A stretch of 16,466 nt of DNA from JBBRSC01 sp038245795 (GCA_038245795.1 JBBRSC010000052.1:1-16466); one strand, 5' to 3'. Shown: positions 7,369 through 14,224, counted from the stretch's first letter. Program-made: numbers and translations. Notes: generated by a model not told the origin, from the sequence alone.

Positions 7369-8097
7369 GTGCGAGAGATTCGGTACCAGATCATTGCGGA
7401 ACAGCTCCGGGAGCGCATCGCATCCGGCGAGTTCGCCGCGAGCCGGGTGCTGCCATCGGAAGCTGCGATGTCGGAACGCTACGGAGCAAGCCGGGTGACC
7501 ATCCGGCGGGCGCTCGAAGCGCTGCGGGCTGAACATCTTGTCGAAAGTCGTCAGGGGTTCGGATGGTTGCTGGTCGGCGATCCGCTCCGACAGGATCTCG
7601 ATCGGCTCGGCACCATCGAACAACAGCTCTCAGCGGCAGGGATCACGAGCGAGCGGCAAGTCCTCAGCTTCGGCTTTGTCGATGCTCCTGAGCGGGTCAG
7701 GGGACTCCTTGGCGAGCAGACCGTGCTCGAAGTGACACGTCTCCACCTCGCCGATGGTGAACCCTTCGCGCGGGTGACGATCTGGTGCGCCGAGGCGCTG
7801 GGAGCGGAACTCTCGCGAGCTGATGTGGAACGGGCGTCCTTCCTCGAACATCTCAGCGGCCAACTCGGAGGGGCCACCCAGACGATCGGTGCCGACGGAG
7901 CATCTGCCTTCGACGCCGAACAGCTGGGTGTCCCGGTCGGTTCGCCAGTCTTGATCGCGGAGCGCATCACCTACAGCCATCGAGGATCTCCGGCGCTGGT
8001 CAGCGAGTTCGTGTTTCCCGCCCATCGAACTCGCTTCGCGGTGGAACTTCCCGCTGGTGACGGTGCCCTGCCGCCCGGGCTCCGCCTCGTCGACTGA
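7369..8097 (+). CDS. GntR/HutC-family regulator with UTRA domain
   Basis: A 242-residue transcription factor. Residues 1-70 are the GntR winged helix (YQIIAEQLRERIASGEF, LPSEAAMSERYGASRVTIRR, ALEALRAEHLVESRQGFGWL) and residues about 80-238 are a UTRA ligand-binding domain, the HutC subgroup arrangement, ending with a conserved-looking LVSEFVFPAHRTRF strand. The ligand is unknown; other HutC members sense small metabolites such as urocanate or amino sugars. GTG 7369 is the only usable start: the frame is open upstream to 7324 but contains no ATG, GTG or TTG, and the domain begins within a few residues. It is divergent from aconitase, so control of that gene is likely. The stop codon lies in a 12-bp tandem repeat that supplies three consecutive in-frame TGA codons. 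Confidence 0.93.
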   Translation: MREIRYQIIAEQLRERIASGEFAASRVLPSEAAMSERYGASRVTIRRALEALRAEHLVESRQGFGWLLVGDPLRQDLDRLGTIEQQLSAAGITSERQVLSFGFVDAPERVRGLLGEQTVLEVTRLHLADGEPFARVTIWCAEALGAELSRADVERASFLEHLSGQLGGATQTIGADGASAFDAEQLGVPVGSPVLIAERITYSHRGSPALVSEFVFPAHRTRFAVELPAGDGALPPGLRLVD

Positions 8098-8122
8098 TTC
8101 GTCGACTGATTCGTCGACTGAT
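8087..8122. repeat. 12-bp tandem repeat, three exact copies
   Basis: TCGTCGACTGAT is repeated three times without mismatch. The first copy encodes the last residues and TGA stop of the GntR gene; copies two and three repeat the same VD-stop in frame. It probably arose by replication slippage. The unit contains the palindrome TCGTCGACTGA-related core GTCGAC. Confidence 0.9.
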
Positions 8123-8158
8123 GTCGACGATGCGGTGCTCGGCGCTGCTGGCGCTCAG

Positions 8159-8164
8159 TACGAT
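8159..8164 (+). promoter_or_regulatory. -10 element for the lipoprotein gene
   Basis: TACGAT ends 7 nt before the ATG at 8172. This placement matches other candidate leaderless genes here and supports that ATG over the two upstream ones. Confidence 0.45.
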
Positions 8165-8171
8165 CTCGTTC

Positions 8172-8552
8172 ATGCGCCCACCGACTCGTCTGTTGACCCA
8201 TCTCGCCGCAGCGACGTTCGTTTTGACGGTGGCCGCATGCGGTAACGACGTTGCCAGCAAGGCGGACTTCGTCAACAAGATGGATTCGATCTCCGTCATG
8301 AAGGGCATCAAATGGGATTGTGTCTACGACGCTCTGAAGCCCGACCACTCTGACGCGATCGCGGATCTGATGGTCGCGGAGCCGGGTGCCCTTCCACCAG
8401 GGATGTCGGCGCTGGTGTCACCGATGATGGCAACGTGCGCCGGGCTCGCCATCCCATCGGCCACTCCCACGACGGCGCTCGTCCAGCTGCCACCGTCAGA
8501 GTCGTCGACCTCGACAACGCCGACCACGACGCCGACCGCCCCCGCCAGGTAG
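8172..8552 (+). CDS. Small predicted lipoprotein of unknown function
   Basis: I do not recognise a family. The 126-residue product begins with a short basic region and a hydrophobic stretch ending in a lipobox, VAAC, with the lipidated Cys at residue 23, so it should be exported and anchored to the outer face of the membrane. The mature part has a compact region with two further cysteines (in WDCVYDAL and MATCAGL) that could pair, and then a Ser/Thr/Pro-rich C-terminal tail of about 30 residues that is probably disordered. The frame is open from ATG 8121, but that start would put 17 extra residues before the signal peptide; ATG 8172 gives a normal signal length and is 7 nt after TACGAT. It is convergent with the nitroreductase, whose end is 7 bp away. 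Confidence 0.75.
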   Translation: MRPPTRLLTHLAAATFVLTVAACGNDVASKADFVNKMDSISVMKGIKWDCVYDALKPDHSDAIADLMVAEPGALPPGMSALVSPMMATCAGLAIPSATPTTALVQLPPSESSTSTTPTTTPTAPAR

Positions 8553-8559
8553 CGCAGGC

Positions 8560-9204
8560 CTACCAGCGGTCCCAGCGGATCACTTCGGAGGCCGGAATCC
8601 GTTTGGCGGGTTTGAACTCGGTGCCAACCGTGTAGGCGACCGGGAACAGCCCTACCTGGGTGACCGAGTCGAATGGGATCCCCAAGAGCTCCGCTGCCTC
8701 ACGTTCGGACGTCAGATGCAACGTGGTCCAGGCACTGCCCAGACCGTGCAGCCGCAGCGCCAACATGAAGCTCCACACGGCGGGGAGCACCGACCCCTAG
8801 CAGCTCGACATTGCAAAATTGTCAGCACCCTCGCCGATACGACCGATCTGGCACGGGATCACCATGGCGGGCACCTCGGCGAAGTGTTCTCGAAGGTACG
8901 TGGCCGAGCTGCTGACGGCCTCCTGGCTCTCGGCACGGACATCGCCATCGGGCCACATGGGGCCTGACGCTCCGATGTACGGGTCGAAATGCTTGCCGTA
9001 CATATCGGCGAGCGCCGACTTGGTGGCGGGGTCGGTGACCACGATCCACTGCCACATCTGGCTGTTCGATCCGGTAGGTGCTTGCAACGCCAGATCGATG
9101 CAGTCCTCGATCAGTTCCCGCTCCACTGGGCGGGTGAGATCGAGTCGCTTACGAACCGAGCGGGTGGTGGTCAGAAGTTCTCGTGCGGTGAGTGGCAGTT
9201 CCAT
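8560..9204 (-). pseudogene. Nitroreductase-family gene interrupted by in-frame TAG
   Basis: Read through codon 136, this is a 213-residue FMN-dependent nitroreductase. The N-terminal part has RSVRKRLD and APTGSNSQMWQWIVV, the FMN-contacting segments, and the C-terminal part has LPAVWSFMLALRLHGLGSAW and ends KPAKRIPASEVIRWDRW. The two parts are in one frame and are separated only by a TAG at 8797-8799 (context SSC-stop-GSVLPAV). One base change from TGG would explain it, and a bulky residue is plausible there. The N-terminal fragment alone (135 residues) lacks the core needed for the fold. The ATG at 9204 is 6 nt after a TACGGT -10. This gene and the neighbouring lipoprotein end in TAG, so TAG acts as a stop here. 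A recent nonsense mutation or a sequence error are the likely causes. Confidence 0.85.
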
Positions 9205-9206
9205 TG

Positions 9207-9239
9207 CCGCACCGTACGACCCGAAGGGCCATGGTGCGG
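9207..9239. promoter_or_regulatory. Inverted repeat over the nitroreductase promoter
   Basis: CCGCACC (9207-9213) and GGTGCGG (9233-9239) enclose an inner CCC-GAA-GGG hairpin (9220-9228). The left arm overlaps the candidate minus-strand -10 TACGGT (9216-9211), which ends 6 nt before the nitroreductase ATG. It could be an operator or a terminator of the upstream pilin transcript; it has no T-tract. Confidence 0.35.
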
Positions 9240-9256
9240 TCAACGGCGACCGGAGA

Positions 9257-9463
9257 TCAACCGCCGGCAGCGACGATCCGACTCGCTGTCGAGTTGATGC
9301 TGCCGCCGTTACTGGCGCCGAAGCCGGTGACTGCCGCCAGGCAGACGAGCGCGATCAGGGAAACCATCAGAACGTATTCGACGAGGCCGGAGCCCCGTTC
9401 ATCGGCTGCCCGATTGAGCTGCCATGACCACAATCGTCCGACAGCGAGTGCGACATTCGCCAT
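9257..9463 (-). CDS. Flp-type (type IVb) pilin
   Basis: A 68-residue prepilin subunit. A hydrophilic leader of about 29 residues ends in ERG, followed by SGLVEY. This matches the Flp processing rule G-x4-E-Y, where the prepilin peptidase cuts after the Gly and Glu5 of the mature protein is needed for assembly. A single hydrophobic helix follows (VLMVSLIALVCLAAVTGFGA) with a short Ser/Asn-rich tail. The start ATG 9463 is chosen for the strong GGGAGG 5 nt upstream; an upstream in-frame ATG at 9508 has no such site. No tad/flp assembly genes are visible in the window, so the secretion machinery must be encoded elsewhere. It is 145 bp downstream of the two-component operon on the same strand and may respond to it. 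Confidence 0.88.
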   Translation of the reverse strand: MANVALAVGRLWSWQLNRAADERGSGLVEYVLMVSLIALVCLAAVTGFGASNGGSINSTASRIVAAGG

Positions 9464-9608
9464 GCGGTCCTCCCATTCCTTCAGTGCAGTGATGCGGCCG
9501 TGGTGCATCGGCCGATATCAGTATCGGCGAAACCCGCCGCCCGACAGAATGGGCCTTTTGACCCCTTCTCAGCGGCAGGCCTGCCCGCGGCTTCGGACCG
9601 CAGCGTGC
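9464..9608. other. Intergenic region between response regulator and pilin, with palindromes
   Basis: This 145-bp gap contains GCCGATA-TCAG-TATCGGC (9511-9528, 7-bp stem), the 12-bp perfect palindrome GGCAGGCCTGCC (9574-9585), and a GCGG/CCGC hairpin with a TTCG tetraloop on the plus strand around 9588-9602. The two near the response-regulator stop may terminate the kinase operon on the minus strand, and the first, nearer the pilin, may be an operator or leader structure. No clear promoter hexamers or known riboswitch were recognised. Confidence 0.35.
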
Positions 9609-10256
9609 TCAGTCAAGGTGGACGATGCCCATCCGGACCGCTGCCAGGACCGCCTGCGTGCGATCCCGTGCGTCGAGCTTCTGGTAAATCGACGCCAGAT
9701 GATTCTTCACGGTCTTCTGACTGATGTAGAGCCGCTCCGCGACCTCTGGGGTACTGCAACCATCGGCGATCAACTGCAGCACTTCTTCCTCGCGCTTGGT
9801 GACCATCCGTTCTTCTTCGGTCGTGGCCTTCTCGTCCAGTCGGCGCACCTCATCCAGCATCGACTTGGCGAGCTGCGGACTGAGGACGGTGTCTCCAGCA
9901 GCTGCCATGCGGACAGCATCGGCGATTTCGCTGGTCGAGCAATCCTTGATCAGGTAGCCCGTCGCGCCGGCGCGAATGGCGTTGGTGAGCACCTCCTTGT
10001 CGACGTGCATGGTGAGCATGACGATCTTGGCCGGGTTGTTCCGGGCCTTGACCTGCCGACACGCTTCCACCCCATCGCAGTTCGGCATCGAGACATCCAT
10101 CAGAATGACGTCGGGCAGGAGCTTCTCGGCGAGTGCGATGGCCTCGACGCCGTCCCGCGCCTCACCGACGATATCGAAACCCTCCTCGGACATCGAGCGC
10201 CGGAGGCCCTCGCGCAGCATTCGATGGTCATCTGCGAGCATCAGTCGGATCGTCAT
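9609..10256 (-). CDS. NarL/FixJ-family response regulator
   Basis: A 215-residue response regulator. The receiver domain (residues 1-125) has the acidic pair Asp9-Asp10, the phospho-acceptor Asp54 (VILMDVSMP), Thr82 and Lys104. The C-terminal LuxR-type helix-turn-helix (about 150-212) includes TKREEEVLQLIADG and STPEVAERLYISQKTVKNHL. Phosphorylation by the adjacent kinase is expected to trigger dimerisation and DNA binding. The start ATG 10256 overlaps the kinase stop as ATGA, and GGAGGA lies 8 nt upstream inside the kinase gene, so the two are translationally coupled. Targets are unknown; the pilin gene downstream is a candidate. Confidence 0.95.
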   Translation of the reverse strand: MTIRLMLADDHRMLREGLRRSMSEEGFDIVGEARDGVEAIALAEKLLPDVILMDVSMPNCDGVEACRQVKARNNPAKIVMLTMHVDKEVLTNAIRAGATGYLIKDCSTSEIADAVRMAAAGDTVLSPQLAKSMLDEVRRLDEKATTEEERMVTKREEEVLQLIADGCSTPEVAERLYISQKTVKNHLASIYQKLDARDRTQAVLAAVRMGIVHLD

Positions 10257-12124
10257 GATCGGATTCCTCCGGTGGGAGACAACGGGGTTTTCCGTTGAGC
10301 GGTTGAGGTACGTCCCGAGGAAGCTCGGGGGTCGGTCGACCCACTGGGGCGGGTCGTCGAGGGATCGAGAACACACGTGATTGATGTGCCCTGACCCGGG
10401 ATCGAATGGACATCGAGCGTGGCGCCGATCGACGATGCTCGCTCGCGCATGCCGAGCATGCCGTAGCTGTCGAGGCGGCCGGCCCGACCGAGCTCGAATC
10501 CGATGCCATTGTCGGTGATGCGGATGGCCGCGCGATCGCCGTCACAACGCCAGGTGACGCGCACGCGAGTTGCCATGGCGTGCCGTTCGATGTTGGTCAC
10601 GGCTTCCTGGGTGATCCGCCACATCTCGCGTTCCTGAAGGATCGGCAGGCGCCGATCGGTGTCGGCATCGATCTGGAAGTCGAGCGAGGTCCGGTCGCCG
10701 ACACGCACGGCGTAGTGATCGAGGATCGCGGCGAGCGACTCCTCCTCGCTGACGTCGGTGCGAAGGTCGTACAGGGTGTCACGGACTTCCCCGATGACCC
10801 CGCGAATGTCATCGCGCAGACGACCGAGTGATTCGGACACCTTCTCCCCGTTGCCGTCCTTCGAAACAATGCGGTCTGTCTCAAACGCGAGATACGCCAA
10901 CGACTGTCCGATTCGGTCGTGGAGATCCCTGGCGATGCGCGTGCGTTCCTCGTCAGCACCGACGGTTCGCAACCGGGCGAACCACTTGGCGTTGTCGAGG
11001 GCGAGCGAGAGCGGCGGAACCAATCCGTCGACGAGATCGATGGATCGTTGATCGAAGCGGTGCCGATCGCGATGTTCCAGCGCAATGAGGCCGATGATCG
11101 CGCCGCGGGCACTCAACGGGGCGTAGAGGGCCGAGCCCGATCGATCATCGAATCCGAAGCCATCTTGCGCGTTCAGGGACGCCACTGAGACAACACCGTC
11201 GATGGCGATGGCCTGGCGCAGTCCACCGGGCAGATCGGTTGCTCCCAAACGGGTCTGAATGGCACACCCCTCACGGCGTACGACCTGCCAATGCCCATCG
11301 GTGTCGTCGAACAGCAGAACGACCAACGTGTCGAAATCGACGAGGCCGCGGAGGCGGAGCACCGTCGAATCGAGCACATCGTTCATGTCCAACGACGCTG
11401 GCAGGGTCTGTGCGATCCGGTGGAGCGAGTACAACAGCGTGTTGGCATCGGCGAGGCGTGACACGCGATCAAAGGCCAGGTCGCGCTCTCGATCGGCCTC
11501 GCCGGAGATTCGACGACCCCACGCAGCAATGATCGAGATCATGATCAGGAACGCCGACCAGGTTCCGCATTGGCGGATCGCCTCCTCGGTTACCGAACCT
11601 CGGATGAAGACGGGCGCTGACACCGCAAAGGCGGTCGCTGCGCCAATGCGCATGGCGAACCCGAAGCCCCGTGCGAACCCGGCGATACAGGCCGCAGTGA
11701 TCAGCGAGAAGACGAAGGGGGAGTCCCATCCCCCGGTGACGATAACGACGCCGACGTGGATCGCCAGCTCGCCGACGACCCGCAGGAGCGAGCGCAATTC
11801 GTTGTCGTAACGGATTGGTCGAAAGGTCCGGATCATGGAGTACGACAGCACGATGATCGTGCAGATGATCGTGATCAGCTGTCCGGCGAGAAGATCCTTG
11901 GAGACCAGCAGCAACGAGACAGCGGTGGTTGCCAATCGCATGGTCGTGACGACCGGACCGAACGTGGCGACCCGGTCATGGGTCGTGATGGCATCGATGG
12001 ATCGACGGTCCGAGGAGGGATCCACCATGGCGCGACGGAAGTCGCGGGCCAGCCAACCCTCGCGGGCGGCATCGTCGGCATCAGCAGCAGCTGTGTCATT
12101 CGGATCGGTGGTCAGCGCAGTCAC
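10253..12124 (-). CDS. Membrane histidine kinase with GAF and HisKA_3 domains
   Basis: A 623-residue sensor kinase of the NarL-partner class. After a 50-residue cytoplasmic N terminus come about six hydrophobic segments (roughly 55-75, 80-98, 115-131, 136-153, 157-174, 189-204), then a GAF domain (about 245-385). The dimerisation/phospho-acceptor region follows, with His402 in ARDLHDRIGQSLAYL. The ATPase domain contains the N box (TQEAVTNIERHA), DNGIGF and GMLGMRERA. The signal is unknown; it may be sensed in the membrane or by the GAF domain. GTG 12124 is the preferred start because AGGAG lies 9 nt upstream; the frame continues to 12268, but that would overlap the divergent SDR gene. Its end overlaps the response regulator by 4 nt. 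Confidence 0.94.
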   Translation of the reverse strand: MTALTTDPNDTAAADADDAAREGWLARDFRRAMVDPSSDRRSIDAITTHDRVATFGPVVTTMRLATTAVSLLLVSKDLLAGQLITIICTIIVLSYSMIRTFRPIRYDNELRSLLRVVGELAIHVGVVIVTGGWDSPFVFSLITAACIAGFARGFGFAMRIGAATAFAVSAPVFIRGSVTEEAIRQCGTWSAFLIMISIIAAWGRRISGEADRERDLAFDRVSRLADANTLLYSLHRIAQTLPASLDMNDVLDSTVLRLRGLVDFDTLVVLLFDDTDGHWQVVRREGCAIQTRLGATDLPGGLRQAIAIDGVVSVASLNAQDGFGFDDRSGSALYAPLSARGAIIGLIALEHRDRHRFDQRSIDLVDGLVPPLSLALDNAKWFARLRTVGADEERTRIARDLHDRIGQSLAYLAFETDRIVSKDGNGEKVSESLGRLRDDIRGVIGEVRDTLYDLRTDVSEEESLAAILDHYAVRVGDRTSLDFQIDADTDRRLPILQEREMWRITQEAVTNIERHAMATRVRVTWRCDGDRAAIRITDNGIGFELGRAGRLDSYGMLGMRERASSIGATLDVHSIPGQGTSITCVLDPSTTRPSGSTDPRASSGRTSTAQRKTPLSPTGGIRS

Positions 12125-12231
12125 GCAGGTGTGCTCCTGAGCGCCTCTTGCTCCACGGCGAAGAGAGGGGTCAAAGGACCTATCGGCCACAACGAGCACC
12201 CATGTTGAACATTTCCTGCGGTCGGTCTGCG

Positions 12232-12237
12232 TAAGGT
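12232..12237 (+). promoter_or_regulatory. -10 element for the SDR gene
   Basis: TAAGGT ends 6 nt before the GTG at 12244. The identical hexamer is found before coaE. There is no Shine-Dalgarno, indicating a leaderless mRNA. The region 12125-12243 also must hold the divergent kinase promoter, which I could not define. Confidence 0.5.
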
Positions 12238-12243
12238 GCGTCT

Positions 12244-13686
12244 GTGAGAGTCCTCGCCACAGGTGCAACCGGCTATATCGGAGGTCGTCTCGTCCCGGGC
12301 CTGCTCGCCGACGGGCACCAGGTCCGGTGCCTCACACGGCGGCCCGACAAACTCAGCGGCGTCCCGTGGGCGACGGATGTCGAGATCGTCGAAGGCGACG
12401 TCCTGGAGCCGGACACGTTGGGCGCAGCCGTCGCCGACATCGACGTCATTTACTACCTGGTCCACTCGATCGGCTCGGGTCGCAGCTTCGAGGAAGCAGA
12501 TCGACGAGCGGCGACGAACCTTGCCGAGGCCGCAGCGGCGGCCGGCGTGAAACGCATCATCTATCTCGGAGGACTCGTGCCCGTCGGCGAGCGGGCGTCG
12601 CCCCATTTGGCGTCGAGGGCGGAAGTCGGCCAGATCTTTCTCGATTCGCCCGTTCCGGCCATCGTTCTGCAGGCTGGCGTCATCATCGGAAGTGGATCAG
12701 CGTCCTTCGAGATGTTGCGCTACCTGACCGAACGACTGCCGGTGATGGTGGTGCCGAAGTGGGTGGGCTCGCTGGTCCAACCGATCGCGGTACGGGATGT
12801 CCTGGCGTACCTGATCGGCATGGTCTCGGCGCCCGCAGGCCTCGATCGTCGGTTCGACATTGCCGGACCCGACATTCTCACCTACCGGGAGATGATGATC
12901 CGCTACGCCAAGGTGGCGGGACTGAAACATCGGATCATCATCCCCGTACCGGTGCTGTCGCCGTGGTTGTCGAGCCAGTGGGTGAACGTCGTGACCCCCG
13001 TTCCCAAGGCTATCGCCCAGCCATTGATCGAATCGCTCCGCAACAATGTGATCGCCCGGGAACACGACATCGACGAATTCGTACCGCGGGAGCTGCTTGG
13101 GTTCGATGAGGCGGTCCGGCTGGCGCTGCATCAGATCAACGACTCGAACGTGGCTACCCGCTGGTCCGATGCCGAGTGGCCTGGCGCCCCCAGCGATCCG
13201 ATGCCGACCGACCCTGACTGGGCTGGTGGGACCGTTTACCGAGACGAGCGATCGACGTCGGTGGGTGCCTCGCCCGAGGGAGCGTGGCAGGCAGTTGAAG
13301 GTATCGGCGGCGATCGCGGTTGGTATTCCTTCCCGCTCGCGTGGGCGGTGCGGGGTCTGCTCGATCGGCTCTTCGGGGGTGTCGGGCTTCGGCGTGGCCG
13401 CCGCGATCCTGATCGTGTCGCTGTCGGCGATGCCGTCGACTTCTGGCGCGTCGAGGCGCTCGACCGCGGACGCCTGCTCCGCCTCCGCGCGGAAATGAAG
13501 TTGCCTGGCGAGGCCTGGTTGGAGTTCGAGATTCTGGGCGAAGGAGCCTCGGCAGTGCTCCATCAGCGGGCACTGTTCATTCCCCACGGCCTGGCCGGCC
13601 ATCTCTACTGGTGGGCGGTCAGCCCCTTCCACAGTGTGGTCTTCGGATCGATGTTGAGGAACCTCGCCGCCAACGCACCGGCCTGA
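12244..13686 (+). CDS. NAD(P)-binding SDR-like protein with C-terminal DUF2867
   Basis: A 480-residue, two-domain protein. Residues 1-300 form an atypical extended short-chain dehydrogenase fold: the dinucleotide-binding motif is GATGYIG (7-13), followed by YYLVHSIGSG, RIIYLGGL and GSGSASFEMLRYLTERLPVM, which are typical of the YbjT/NAD(P)H-binding subgroup. No clear Tyr-x3-Lys catalytic pair is seen, so it may bind a nucleotide without being a classical dehydrogenase. Residues about 335-475 resemble DUF2867 (GWYSFPLAWAVRGLLDRLFG, then DFWRVEALDRGRLLRLRAEM), a hydrophobic-pocket domain often fused here. Its substrate is unknown; links to quinone or membrane lipid chemistry have only been suggested for relatives. 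It is divergent from the kinase (119 bp) and convergent with the AhpD-like gene, with 3 bp between their stops. Confidence 0.88.
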   Translation: MRVLATGATGYIGGRLVPGLLADGHQVRCLTRRPDKLSGVPWATDVEIVEGDVLEPDTLGAAVADIDVIYYLVHSIGSGRSFEEADRRAATNLAEAAAAAGVKRIIYLGGLVPVGERASPHLASRAEVGQIFLDSPVPAIVLQAGVIIGSGSASFEMLRYLTERLPVMVVPKWVGSLVQPIAVRDVLAYLIGMVSAPAGLDRRFDIAGPDILTYREMMIRYAKVAGLKHRIIIPVPVLSPWLSSQWVNVVTPVPKAIAQPLIESLRNNVIAREHDIDEFVPRELLGFDEAVRLALHQINDSNVATRWSDAEWPGAPSDPMPTDPDWAGGTVYRDERSTSVGASPEGAWQAVEGIGGDRGWYSFPLAWAVRGLLDRLFGGVGLRRGRRDPDRVAVGDAVDFWRVEALDRGRLLRLRAEMKLPGEAWLEFEILGEGASAVLHQRALFIPHGLAGHLYWWAVSPFHSVVFGSMLRNLAANAPA

Positions 13687-13689
13687 TCC

Positions 13690-14175
13690 TCAGACGATGA
13701 GTCGTTGCTCGGGCGGAGCGACCTCCATCACGGCGAGCGCCCGTCCCATGCCGAGGAAGGTCGCACAACACATCGTGAGATCGGCGATCTCGTCGTCACC
13801 GAAGGTGGAGCGCAGCCGATCCCAGAACGCGTCGTCCATGGCGAGATGATCGAGAGCGAAGCGCTGTGCGAACTCGGCCGCGAGCCGTTCTCGTTCCGAC
13901 AACTCCTTGTCGGTCCGCCAGTTCTCGACCTGGGCGTAGAACAACTCATCAACGCGATGATCCGCTGCGCCCTTGGCGCGGGTGTCGCGGCACACAGCGC
14001 AATCGTTGATCAGGGCAATCGTCCAACGGGCCGCCTCTCGTTCTCGGAGTGCGAGCCGCGTGTTGCCGTACACGGCCTCGGAGAGAGCGCCCATCCCCGC
14101 CGCCATTTTGGGGCGATGGAGCGCCCAGTCGATGTGATCGCCGAGGCCGGCGTCAGGAGCTTCGATTCGTGCCAT
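13690..14175 (-). CDS. AhpD-like / carboxymuconolactone decarboxylase family protein
   Basis: A 161-residue, largely helical protein of the AhpD-like family. It shows the redox core Glu47-x11-Cys59-Ala-Val-Cys62, corresponding to the Glu and CxxC of AhpD, which reduces the peroxiredoxin AhpC. The His that normally follows (C-x2-C-x3-H) is replaced by Arg66, so peroxidase-coupled activity is uncertain; a general thiol-disulfide role or a non-redox role is possible. The ATG at 14175 begins the conserved protein and lies 6 nt after TACCGT on the minus strand. The frame remains open far upstream, but only as the shadow of coaE. It is divergent from coaE by 49 bp. Confidence 0.85.
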   Translation of the reverse strand: MARIEAPDAGLGDHIDWALHRPKMAAGMGALSEAVYGNTRLALREREAARWTIALINDCAVCRDTRAKGAADHRVDELFYAQVENWRTDKELSERERLAAEFAQRFALDHLAMDDAFWDRLRSTFGDDEIADLTMCCATFLGMGRALAVMEVAPPEQRLIV

Positions 14176-14181
14176 ATCCGA

Positions 14182-14217
14182 ACGGTAGGCGGTCGAGCGA
14201 TGCTGTGCCGGTAAGGT
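14182..14217. promoter_or_regulatory. Compact divergent promoters of the AhpD-like gene and coaE
   Basis: On the minus strand TACCGT (14187-14182) ends 6 nt before the AhpD-like ATG; on the plus strand TAAGGT (14212-14217) ends 7 nt before the coaE GTG. The full gap between start codons is 49 bp, so the -35 regions must interleave. Both arrangements indicate leaderless mRNAs. Confidence 0.5.
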
Positions 14218-14224
14218 CTCGGGC

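Larger units (their letters stand above)
7323..7370. promoter_or_regulatory. Four ACAAGT repeats, candidate GntR operator array
   Basis: ACAAGT occurs at 7325-7330, 7336-7341, 7354-7359 and 7365-7370. Three copies extend to ATACAAGT, and two are the palindrome TACAAGTA. Start-to-start distances are 11, 18 and 11 bp, so the copies form two pairs each spaced by about one helical turn. The array lies between the divergent aconitase and GntR genes, over the candidate aconitase promoter, and its last copy includes the GT of the GntR GTG start codon. Binding by the adjacent GntR protein with autoregulation is the simplest reading. Confidence 0.65.

Noticed and set aside
7267..7623. N-terminal extension of the aconitase reading frame
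   Set aside because: The extra 119 residues have no aconitase character and lie antisense to the GntR helix-turn-helix; a GTG with a good GGAG site at 7266 gives the normal length.
8797..8799. TAG as a sense codon (suppression or recoding) in the nitroreductase
   Set aside because: The same gene and the adjacent lipoprotein end in TAG, and no special downstream element was recognised; nonsense mutation or sequence error is simpler.
9464..9608. Cyclic-di-GMP riboswitch upstream of the pilin
   Set aside because: Considered because pilus genes can carry one, but the conserved core sequences of the GEMM class are not present.
9192..10298. Plus-strand open frame of 368 codons
   Set aside because: It runs antisense to the pilin and the response regulator, which have clear domains and ribosome binding sites; long antisense frames are expected in GC-rich DNA.
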